Assembly: GCA_000310025.1 (NCBI GenBank)
Contig: FN649747.1
Span: forward strand, 1,064,863-1,128,862
DNA: 64,000 nucleotides
From: Ectocarpus siliculosus
Taxonomy: Eukaryota > Sar > Phaeophyceae > Ectocarpales > Ectocarpaceae
Reading direction: 5' to 3'
Each line of letters opens with the position of its first letter. Position 1 is the stretch's first letter. Both the position numbers and the translations under genes were made by a program. The notes under the pieces are model-generated. The model was not told where the DNA came from and did not search any database. It saw only the letters and a list, made by a program, of their open reading frames with translations. This document shows, piece after piece, positions 53,661 to 64,000 of the stretch.

Positions 53661-55668
53661 GTTTGCTGCCTCGCCGCAGTTTAGTCGCTGTTTGTTACAT
53701 CGGCACCCACTCATAGCTTGTAGGCGATGTAGTGCTCACGGTACATGCAGGACGAGAAGGCGTTGTTCTTTGTCCTTCGGTGCGGTGCCGTACACGCGAG
53801 CGTGCCCAACATGGTCTGGCTGTGCCTTGGCGAGTGATGGACTCTTAGACGGTGACAGTCGTGCCGGCGTTTGTCTATGTTGGGGCTGACGTACGGTGAA
53901 AGTCGTGTATGAAGCGGGGTTTGGAAGAGTACCGAAGAATGTCTCGTGCAAGGGCGCCGTACATCTGAGTGTGCCTATGTAACTTGTCTCATACCGACAC
54001 CAGGCTCGCCCCCCTAGAGGTTCTCTGAATGTTCCGTGTGGTGAAATCAGCTGGACGTAGATGGTGGGGGAGTGCAGCTGTATAACAATAGCATCGACGG
54101 TGGGCGAGCTGCCTCAGAGATACTCAAGTATCTCTTAGCGAGTATGGATGTCCATGTCCGGGCCCGTGCAGTCGATTCCTGTAATTGTCGTGCTTGGAGC
54201 AAAGTGCTGATCTACCCCATGGCTATTTCGTCGGTGGTGGATTAAATGTTGTTGCGCGCGATAGAGAGTACACGGCATCAGCATATCGACGACATGTGCT
54301 CCACGTTGTTTCTGCCGCATGGCACAACACAATGTTGTCATTCTCAGGTTCCCCTCTCTTTTCGGTTCGCTTTTTTCAGCCCTACAGGACCGCCCTGTGG
54401 TCTAGAGGTATCCTTGGAGACTTTGGAGGGTCGATTTCATTGGGTCCGGCTTTGCGCTATTGTTGACAAAAGTCTTACTGGTATACACCTGGTGCCAAGC
54501 ACGAAGATCGAAAAACTGTTGGATGAGATGGAGAGATTGACGAACCTTTGTCGAGATCAAACAAGAGGCATGAACCGCAGAAAAGGACGAGATTCCGTAT
54601 GGCCGCGGATCGCAAGTATCCTGCGGATAGGCGACCGTAGTTACATCTCATTGCTGGTACAAGCGCTGGAAAGGCAGAGGCAAAAAGGTACTCAGAGGTA
54701 TTTGCGATCCGGAACGAGCTTTTGTCTGTCCGACATTCAACTCCCCCTATTTCTAATTTGGGGGTCTTGATCCCACTGTCCGAAACCAACCAAAGGAATC
54801 TGTGATGTGATGTGATGTGATGTGATGTGACAGAAAAGTTGTGAAAACAAAGGAGAATGATTTTCTCTAAGGTTACGAAATCCCAGGCCGGCTGCACATG
54901 ACTCCAAGGGTTTAAGCGCCCTTCCCCGCGAGGAAGCTTCATACACACCCACCCCCTGCTCCTTTGCCAAGTTTTACAAAGATGGCGTCGCTGACGGCAG
55001 ACAGGTAAAAACTGTGGACACTCTGCCATCATCGGTTGGACTCCGCGCCCCGATGAGCACGGACGATAAACGCTGCCCATTCTTGGGCACTTTGGTGGTG
55101 CTGATGCAAGGACTCTCGATATGCCCCTTCCACTTTGGTCACCACTTTTTGCCTGAAATCTCGGTCTTTGCCGAGTTGAACCGCCAGCGAGACGTATTCC
55201 TGGCGTCCGACAATGCACAGTGCCGAAAACCTCGATGAGCTTTGGGGGGATACTATTTGAACAGATCCGTACGGAACGACCGCTTCGTTCGGTGAAGACC
55301 TCGTTCCGTTCAGTCATTTCGTATTTTTGGAAACATTTCGTACGTGGGTATGTACACTGTTTTGTGCGGCGCGATGTAGTGAGATTGACGGCCACAGTTT
55401 GTGACACATATACAACGTACGGACTCCTTTATTGACCCTACAGGACAGGTAATGGTTATCGCATGGTCCTAATCCCCAGCCACACCACACACAATTCCAT
55501 GACAGTATTGGCAGAGCCCATGGGCTACGTATGTCATCGACGTAAGGGTACTAGTTGAAGACACTCGTCGAAAGGCGACGTGATTGATATCACCCCAAAT
55601 TCAGTGGGACCTGACAACAGTATTCGATGGGCAACTGTTATGTAGTGGCGAGACGAACGTGTACTGGC
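53661..55668. other. Region between convergent genes
   Basis: No supported gene. A 310-codon minus frame (55407-54475) is Cys/Ser/Arg-rich, spans a satellite tract and has no domain, so it is treated as chance. A pentamer repeat is present at 54801-54830. The TPR gene ends at the left and the GT41-like gene at the right. Confidence 0.5.
54801..54830. repeat. (TGTGA)n pentamer repeat
   Basis: Six units of tgtga, followed by cagaaaa. A related but imperfect version (gatgtgatgtgtgacgtgat, then gtaacagaaaa) occurs at about 11620-11648. Confidence 0.8.
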
Positions 55669-58600
55669 CTAGTCGTGGTCTTCTCTGATCAGTACTGCTG
55701 CGAAGTCCTCATATTGTACAGAGAGGTTACCAACGTTGCCGTCCTGAAAAATAATGGTAGCAGTCTTTTCGAATGATCGTGGTTCTATTCATCGCTACCC
55801 ATGACAGGGGTGAATGACGGCAAGATGTACGCAAAAAAATAAGACGGATAGCATCAGAGCTTTCTTGTCGGACTTGGGGATGCTCAGTCCTCTCCCTCGG
55901 CTGACGACATGACTGGATGCAAACCAAAGCCCGCACCCGGCTGTTTTCAGCTGGCGGGACGGTGGTCCAACGCACCAACACCCACCTGGACATCATCCGC
56001 CACAAGCTCTGTGTACCCCATTTGTTGATACATGGCTAAGGCGAATCTTCCCCTCACATACTTCGCCGGGAGCGTCACGACTGGCACTCCGTTCGACAGC
56101 CCCTGCGCCGCGGCGTGGCGATGTTCCCCAGAAAGACCAGCGTAACGGACAACCAAGACCCGTCGAAAATAGCTACGTAAGACATCACCGAAACGGGGTG
56201 TTGTGGAGATTGTTCCTCACGACTTGGCTGTCGACAGAAGGGAGGTCAGCTTGGTTGGGTAGGCAGATACCGTTCTTGCCATTCTTGCGTGACAGAATGG
56301 GCTGATTGACGAGGCGAAGACGCCTCGGCACAAGCGACAGCTTAGACATGTGTTCAAACGTTAAGCCCGTGGAATAGTCCTCACGAGCGCAACAACTCTG
56401 TTGAATAGTTACGTGGTTGGCGAACCGGTGGATCCGACGGGCTCCCATCTTCATAAAGTAGAATGTTTTTGTTCGAGGGGCATGACTCTGGACCGCCGTA
56501 AGATTGGCTTCGAGGCCAGCGCAGCAACCGTGCGTAAAACATCGATCACCGCTCACCTCCAGGACAGTCAAACAACCACCGTAGGGGAAGGTGTCGAGAA
56601 CGGCGGTGGCGCGGCGAAGAGCCTGCGGGTAGAGCCAGTGGTGCATGATTCGTAGACGGCCGAACAAACCTACAGCGCAATCGACGCCGAGTGGGCGAAG
56701 CAGGAAGGGTTATGACATGATCCTTGTGTTTTCCTCTGTACGTGTGTCCAGCAGGACGTGAACCTTCACGATCGAGTTTGCTCCCATTCGCAACGAAATT
56801 GATCTACGGACGTCTTCGCTGTTTTATTCGACGTAATTCTTGGCCTCTGACAAAGAACACTCTCACCGTCACACATACATGTCGAAGGGGTCCTACCTCG
56901 CGGGGCGAGCACGTCCCGTAGCCTACTCCAAACTACTCTAGTCCATTCCTCGTCTTTTGTCTCGTGGATCAAGATGACACATCCATCCTTGTCCCCTTCA
57001 AGAATGCCCTCGATGGCGGCGTCGAAATCCGGGTGCAGCTTGAATAGGCGCCCCATTACCAGGTACTTATGACGGCATGATGGCCCAGCGTCTTGTTCGC
57101 CGATGGTGACGTCATGCTCGTTATGCGTCCTTGCTGCTACGCCGGTGGTGGCGGCAGTGGCGGGTGTAGTCGGCCCCGCCTCCGCTGCTGCCAGATCTGC
57201 GTAGGGAACGGAGATCTGAAGAACATCCGCCATGTCGGCATTGGATGACGACTTAATCGTACTGGGAAGGGATGTGCTCAGGCTTTCAACGCCGCCATTC
57301 GTGAAGGACAACGGCGACTGGGGTCCCTTGTCTCTGTTGTTGTCCCTTCGGCCGGGTGGCTCACTCGGTAGCCCCAAATCTGAAACCCATGCGGCCATCT
57401 GGGAGAAACAATGATGAAGGGCGGGCTACGGTCTTGAGATAAATGGTCACATATGGCTTATTGCTGCACGCCTTGTTTTCGCCCATCCTCAATGCTCAAT
57501 GACTAAAATGAATTCACAATCCCCGCACACTATTCCGGGTGTGATTTTGACTTGGGAGCACGGTGGGCGAGAAGACACAGGTAGATAGCAGCCCAGGCGT
57601 CATTCTTGTATTGACCAATAGCGAGACCCGGCGGTCCACAAGTTAGGACGCGATATGTGGACCGCCGAAGAATCGTACCAACCAAAGACAACATTGACCG
57701 GGATACCTGCTTAAAGTGCGCCGTGTTGACCACGTCCATGCGGACCATCTGTTCGAGGTAATCATCTTGGCCCCCTTCCAGTTCCACATCCAAAGACAAG
57801 AAATAGTCGACCGAGCCGGTGCTAGGTGTTACCGGGTGCCCCCACCAGACGCACTGCGTTCCGTTGAACACGTTACAGAACAGTTTGCTTAGTCGCATGG
57901 AATTATCTCAGGATGAAATTTGAATTGCATTGGTGCTGGCGTGCGACAACTGTCCGCTCATACACGGTTATGTCTGCTTGGATGTGTACATTGTCCAATG
58001 AAACCACTTCATTTTCTATGCCACACAATCCAAAGAGTGGAACCAAGCTAGTCGCCAAGCGAGAGGGAAGGCAGTGTTTTGAAACATTGGAGGCCGTGGT
58101 TGTACTTCTAGGTGGAGTCGCCATGACGCCCATATTCCGATTTCGACAGTGCTCTACCATCTCCTGGCAACTACGCGTCCATCGGTGCTTGAGATCAGCC
58201 GGGGCGCTACAGAGTGCGCGAACACCTTCATTGGATAAACCCTACGCTGTCCGTCGGTACGTCGTTCGTTGTGCCGCACCAGCTGAGAGACAGTCTGGTG
58301 TGTGCGAACACACCTGCACCGGGGCTAGTCTTGCGAATGCCAAGAAGTACGTGAGCGGTTCCATGCCGAGGTCTGGATACACCAGCACGTCTAGTTTCTC
58401 CTGCGACACCGCCCTTCTCGCCGAGTGCAGGTCTCGAGGCGCCTTTTGTCCAGGTCCACCGCACGCCCCATATAGGTGCAACAGCAGTTGGAAACCGGGA
58501 AATTATGTGTGAAGTTGGGTATCGAAGAATGTGCTCGTTGCGCTTCTCAAGAACAAAGAGCATCCCGCTTGTGTGGGTAGTGGTCCACTCTTTCAGGTCT

Positions 58601-61600
58601 TGGATAGTGCTCCGAGACAAATTCTCGTCGTGCGCGTGCTACTCTCTGTTGCCTTGCAACATAGGCACATCATGCCATGTCTCGTTCGACCTACCTGCCT
58701 CCTTGCTTGAAGCAGTGGCTCACAACTCCGTTTGAGCGTTCTTGGGTCCATCGGACCATGTGTATACGCATGAACGACCCCTGCATATTTACATGTGATA
58801 CTTACACTTTCTTCGCTTTTTCTTCGGCGCTCCTTTCTTTCATACTTGACAAACTACCGTATGTCGCTTTTGTTTCTCGTTCTCTAGTTCCACAAGGGCT
58901 CAACCATTTTTCGTCCTAATTCACGGGCGTTCGCACTATCAGTGTTTAGAATCCATGTGTCCAACCTGATGCCAGTGATGAACCGCCGACCGCAGTCCGT
59001 TGACGACCGGATCATCTCCCCCCCGCCCCCCTTCCTTGTCTCCTGCCTGGCTGTCGCCCCCGTCTCCGTCACCACCACCACCTGGCGCGAAGACATGGAC
59101 CTCCAGACGTGGATTATCCGCCAGCAGCATGATGAGAAGACCCATCATCTTGCCGACGGAGTGGTCTCTCAGGTGTATCGAGAAAAAACCTTTTTTTTTG
59201 TCGCGTGCGGTAGACGGCACGCAAGAAAAAACAGTTGACAGCGACAAGGTTGATTCGACAAGGTTGATTTGATGTTGTTGAAACTGGACTGTGTTTTGTC
59301 CCATTGCTTCAGTAGTGGTGAATGTATGCATCGAGAGTTTTGAGAATGACATGAAGGATAATTTGTCGTGCTGAGGGCAGCCCCCCAAATGTTTTGCTTC
59401 GCCGTCCTTTTGCAAGATCGTCTAGCTGCTCGCACAAAGGAGCGCTGCTACTGAAACCTATACCTATCAACTGCTGGACCGGAGTGCTGCCGAAAGACTA
59501 TAATAGTAATCTTCTTCGATTCAGTTTCTCGAAGACCGGCAAGACAAAGAAAGTTGCTCTTTCTCGAAGACCCCAGAACATATCAACCAAGTCTCCATTA
59601 CGGAACATTTAGCCTATACAGCCTACCCTACCTATGCGAACCGGCCTCTCCGAGTGCCCTTGATTTGTCGTCGCAGCTTTATCGTCGCCCATGTCTCTGC
59701 GGCAATGTGGAGCGACATACCGGAGAGATGGAGCCGCGGCGTCGTACACCCCAGCGAGGGAGGTCATCATGTCAAGATCCGGACCGCCTTGGTGCGCCAG
59801 ATTGAACGGCGTCCTTCCCACCTCGCCTGCAGGGTCCCAGAGCTCACCCGGGGTTGCTCCGGTGGCGAGGTTCCTCCGCAGGGTTTGCAAGTCGCGCACC
59901 CAGCCTGAGCGAAACTCGGCGATCGTTCGCCGTGATCCAATGAGCGTGGGTGGGACCATCGTCAACCCGAGGATCGACATGACCAGCCTGGGTGGGGAAT
60001 CATGATGCGAAACACGAAAGACATCAATACCGCAGATGGGCGCGCTTCACAGAAATGGACCGACGGTGAACCAGCAGGGGTTTGGCTTTTTAGGTCTCAA
60101 TCCGAAAAATTTCCCATCAAGGCTGCAGAGATCAGCATACACACTCCCCTTTAGTACCAAGCAAAATAAGATCGATGACGGTTGTTTTCACGACGAAATG
60201 GCACACATCGGTTATTTTGGTGGTGGAAACTGCTAGAGGATGATCGATACATTCAAAGGCTCATCTCGCATGATAGTGCTTCCAAACTCGATTCCGGGAA
60301 CGTTGGTACTGATACTACGGCTAACGTTGTGGTTCTGCAGAACAGTGTCCTCTCACTAACAAGCACTGCAGAGGGGGAAGGAAGGGTTATCTGCAAGCCG
60401 CGTACACATCGTCACACGCTCCGTGTGCCAAACCTCCGGTTGCCGGCAAAAGAATGATTGTTGTGAACATATGGACGTATTCCTCGCCCACGAACGCATG
60501 GGCTCGATTCAATGCAACCCCATTTTCCATTGCTCACCGCCCGTGGTCGTTTGTGGCGGGGTTCGCCATCATGTGGAAGTACATGTGGACTGCGGCTGAC
60601 GGGTGGCCGTAGCGTTCTGCTATCGCGGCCAGGCGCATGTCAACCTCGGCAGCTTCATCCGCCGACGTTCCACCCAGACGCACGGCACGCAGGCACGCCG
60701 CCTTCGAGAAAAAAGGGCAGCGCAAACTTCAGAGACAGACGGAGAATGGAACCGGACAACGAAGTGTCCAACTAGGAGAATCAAATGGTGGTACTACAGT
60801 TAACAGAGAAAACCCAATAGACCCCGTGCCGCCCCCCATGCCCTGTGCATGTTCTACCCGTTGACGCGTTCAGCAACAGCGTGGTTTGTTTCCCAAACAC
60901 AAAGGCAAAACCATGATCTCGGGCACTTCCTCCTCCTCCTCCCTCTCCTCCTCGGGCCAGCCAACTTCCTGGTGGGCACATCACCGTTGCATGAAGCAAC
61001 TGGAGGGAGTAGAAGAGTGATTAACAAACCAGAACTGAATCGCACCTTAGCGTACTCCATCTCCGAAACGTCAAAAAATGCTCTGCAGGCCATCAAGCTC
61101 GAGGTCGAGTCCGCCAGCCATGTCTCTTTCAGCTCAGCTCGGGACGCGGCCGCGGCAGGGGCAGACGGATTGCATCTGTAGTATTTCACGGCGCGAAATA
61201 AGTGAAGCATCGCAGATGGGAACTACTACAAGGTAATTTTGCCAGTCCAGGAAGTTTAGCTCTTTCCAATGTGGATCATATCAACAGTTGTTATCTTCGG
61301 GTACCAGTCTTCTCCAGCAGCTATCGGGAAACGTTCAGGAGCGTCTAGCCCCGGCAGGCCGATGAGAAACAGGTTATGCAACATATCACCGCCCACAAGA
61401 AACGACGCTAGGGTTTAGAAGATTTTATCGGCCAATAACAAGACTCACATGTTGTCAATGCCTCCCGAGGACTAACCGTCCTATGGGGTCACTGTATGAA
61501 CAAGTTTGGAATAAACTGCACATTCAGTCAGCAACAGGTGTCATTACAGTTAATTTATTGTCCCCGTTCCTAACGAAACTCACAAAATCGTTCCAGGAGA

Positions 61601-62214
61601 GTAGAGCTGGGATGGCTGCGAGCAATCTATGCCCTGGATATCCAACCTGCCTAAGCGATACATGTCGAGAATCTCGAGTCGTCGCCGCGGGACTAGCGTT
61701 GCGCACGTCGCATCCGCAGCCTCCAGCCAGTCGCCGCTGGCCTCTACTTTGTTCAAAGAGAGGCAGAAACGAGACGCGCACGACACCGACAGCGGCAGCA
61801 CGATAACCAAGGACAAATCGGGGTTTGGAAGTCGTTGTGGCTCATGTCGTCTCGAGACCTCTTGCGACTTGAAGCCGCGGGTAGGGGAGCTTGCGGTGAA
61901 TCATAAGTAGGACGTCGGGATGTGCATGCATGCGCCTTGCATACTATAGGGAACTATGCATGCTGTGATGTTTCACACACACACACACACCTCTCGCTGA
62001 CGCGGTCACGAGCTCCTCCTCCATTAGGTTATGAACATAACCTCCAGCGCCGCTCAAAGCTTCCTCTACCGCGATAGCTATTGCTCGGTCCCCTTCGGCT
62101 CCCCAGTCGCCCCACTCCCCTTCAGGGCTTACGTGGAGCGACGACTTGTTGGTAGTTGCAGCCTGAAGAATTCGGCTCGCCACGCTTGCTGCGTTATCCA
62201 AAAGAGCATCGAAC
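55669..62214 (-). CDS. O-GlcNAc-transferase-like glycosyltransferase (GT41-type) with N-terminal helical repeats
   Basis: Eleven exons join in phase: 62214-61991, 61746-61647, 61175-61046, 60701-60538, 59987-59632, 59189-58966, 58442-58314, 57853-57707, 57398-56897, 56669-56557, 56102-55986, with a probable last exon at 55743-55669 (TAG). N-terminal exons are TPR-like helices (WLEAADATCATLVPRRRLEI; AERYGHPSAAVHMYFHMMAN). The catalytic part follows the GT41 order: EVGRTPFNLAHQG; RIGFFSIHLRDHSVGKMMG; LDVLVYPDLGMEPLTYFLAF; ARLAPVQCVWWGHPVTPSTG; YLVMGRLFKLHPDFDAAIEG; LRIMHHWLYPQALRRATAVL; DTFPYGGCLTVLEGLSNGVP; VVTLPAKYVRGRFALAMYQQ. The family moves GlcNAc (or fucose in SPINDLY) from a nucleotide sugar to Ser/Thr; donor and target here are unknown. 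The HPDF exon carries a roughly 100-residue low-complexity insertion. An additional exon before the last, and more 5' exons, may be missing. Confidence 0.8.
61976..61990. repeat. (CA)n tract at a splice donor
   Basis: On the minus strand the GT41-like exon 62214-61991 ends GAGAG|GTGTGTGTGTGTGTG, so the donor is the first unit of a (GT) microsatellite. Confidence 0.85.
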
Positions 62215-64000
62215 CTGACCGAAGATTCTTATCAAGAATAAACAATGGGCGTTGGGCGGCGTAGGCTTGCGGTGAAACAAAATGGCTGTGTAATATCTGG
62301 TATGAGCGGTTGGTTTGGACATCAACTGCTGGAGACTGCTGCTGTAGACTATGTACCGTTCAACAGGTTCCTCGCGTGGTCGTTTAGCGGTTGGTGACGA
62401 CGGCAACAGGACCTATCCAGTCCCCATCCTGCTGTGTTTTTTTGTTCAGGGAATTCGTATCCAATCGCCATCAGCTGGCGGCTGCCGCATCCTCTACGCC
62501 CCGTTGCGTGCACCTATGTTGGTTGGCCGCTCCCCAGCAACATTGGATATTGCGAACGGGATCTCCAGCATCCTCGCGCCAAGCCATGGGTCTCTTTCTG
62601 CTCTCGCCCCCAAGGTTTGCAGAATGATATATGGGAGCGATTTCATGCAACGTGACTTCCCCTGCTTGCCACTACGCCTTCTCATCATACACATGGCGAG
62701 AAAGAGCCCAAGCGAACGAGTTAGTGTTGAGGAGGGAGCGGAAAAAACAAGGATAAGCCAAGCTGCTCTCTCCGGAGATCTCGTATTGTACAGTAGATCT
62801 CGTAGATCTTGTAGATCTCGTAGAAATGGCTTGCCCTTTGCCATATCGAGACAACAATTGAAACCAACTTGCCTGCATCATATGCTGTCGAGGTTTCAAT
62901 ACTGGCATACCATCATAGGCTACATTGCATATACGTCGTCGAGTACAGGTATTGACGCATATGGTACACCTCCTGGTATACCTGTGTGTTCCCGCAGACC
63001 TCAGAGCCTGCCTGGACGGGTGTGATCGTGTTATCTTTCTGGCTTTCTGAGCGACGACCCGTCGTCGGGGATCCTTGACATAGTATTTTGACCTCCCCAT
63101 CAATACAAAGCACATTCGATAGTCTTTGTCATTTCATGCTCACGCTTCCGCATGCTCTTCGTTCTCGTAGTTGGTCGGTCGGAATACAATGGTATTTCTT
63201 CAAGACCGTCTTTCCCGCACACTGCTGTACACGGTACACAACCAACAGGGTGAGAATTCTCGACCGGTAATAATGATATCACCACCACAAAGCAGCTAGC
63301 TGGATACTTGGTTGTTGTCTTCCCTCGGAAAGGACTTTTTTTCTTCAAAGCTTGCGGTGGCCCATCATTGGGCATTACCCTGCTGCTGTCCTATGTACAG
63401 CAGTCAGACCTGATAACGAGTAGCTAGCTGGACAGCAGTCGAAGAGCGTAAGCGAGTTGAAACAAATCTTGTTCAGAACATTGTGCGACATGTGCTACCA
63501 AAGGTCACCCCCAAAGCCGTAGTCTACGTACTTTTTGTGGACACATCATCCTTTTAGCAAAACCATCCGTTCGATGCTAAGTCTCGTTCTGCACAATAGC
63601 CCATACGCCAGGTTCTGCAAAACACTCCCCATTTACTCAAGGCTCCAACGTCCTGGCCCTGTTGAGGGGCATCCAGATTTCTCCGAGGCGTTGCTTGCTA
63701 GATCCAGAGAACTACAGTAGATCAGATTTGTCCGAGCTCGAACTTCATTGATCGATACCTCACTCTTTTTTCCTTCGGTGAGAACAATGCGAAGGTGTAC
63801 CGACCGGATACCTTGGGAATCGGGCCCTCCAGAGGAAGAGAGTAGTGTGTTCACAGATAGATGTGATGTACGCGCCCGATGTATGAGGAGAAAGAGAGTA
63901 TGAGACTTCGCAAAATAAGCCGATGAACATGTTGTACCGATGTGATCTTCGGGCAAGACAGCGTTGATCACAGGGATGACTAGTAGTCTAGTGATCATCG
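62215..64000. other. Right end, no firm gene
   Basis: 5' exons of the GT41-like gene may lie here. A minus frame at about 63845-63720 reads GIRSVHLRIVLTEGKKSEVS and looks protein-like but is unassigned. A triple gtagatct(c/t) motif is at about 62793-62823. Nothing else is supported. Confidence 0.4.

Noticed and set aside
54475-55407. 310-codon open frame on the minus strand
   Set aside because: Cys/Ser/Arg-rich, no domain, runs through the (TGTGA)n tract and shows no splice or start context; likely chance.

Overview
This window looks like intron-rich nuclear DNA of a brown alga (Phaeophyceae, Ectocarpus-like). That placement is inference. Genes are cut into short exons with long introns carrying ordinary GT/AG sites. 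Neighbouring genes often alternate strand. There are N gaps, microsatellites and retroelement debris, and protein types familiar from stramenopile nuclei. No bacterial operon, rRNA, CRISPR array or intact tRNA gene was seen. Gene models were assembled by hand from reading frame, splice sites and phase, so the exon lists are proposals. Bases 1-420 are poor homopolymer-rich sequence.

Layout. 0.5-2.3 kb (-): fragment of a large, mostly disordered protein. 6-10.3 kb (+): rhomboid intramembrane protease of the plastid RBL10/11 type. About 11.7 kb: short AT-rich ftsH-like fossil. 13.3-15.9 kb (-): class I SAM methyltransferase. 17.3-20.4 kb (-): unidentified multi-exon protein. 21.9-22.1 kb (-): lone signal-peptide exon, divergent from a glycosyltransferase-like (DUF7796-type) gene at 22.4-25.4 kb (+). 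29.1-29.4 kb (-): decayed tyrosine recombinase. 30.9-35.5 kb (-): second, membrane-anchored methyltransferase. 36.5-40.5 kb: foldback (inverted-repeat) element with a young, gutted Ty3/gypsy-type LTR retrotransposon nested in one arm. 40.8-44.2 kb: degenerate tandem repeats. 44.7-50.2 kb (-): RRM/SR splicing factor. 50.2-53.7 kb (+): TPR protein resembling TTC14, head-to-head with the SR gene. 55.7-62.2 kb (-): O-GlcNAc-transferase-like (GT41-type) enzyme with helical repeats, eleven exons assigned.

The genes fall into two loose groups. One is RNA processing: the SR protein and perhaps the basic-tailed TPR protein share a divergent promoter region. The other is transfer chemistry: the DUF7796-type glycosyltransferase, two methyltransferases and the GT41-like enzyme, some with signal anchors, so possibly secretory-pathway enzymes. 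No shared pathway is shown by the sequence. The most unusual structure is the nested retrotransposon: the uninterrupted arm of the foldback element serves as a built-in empty site and gives the target duplication (GAAC) directly.
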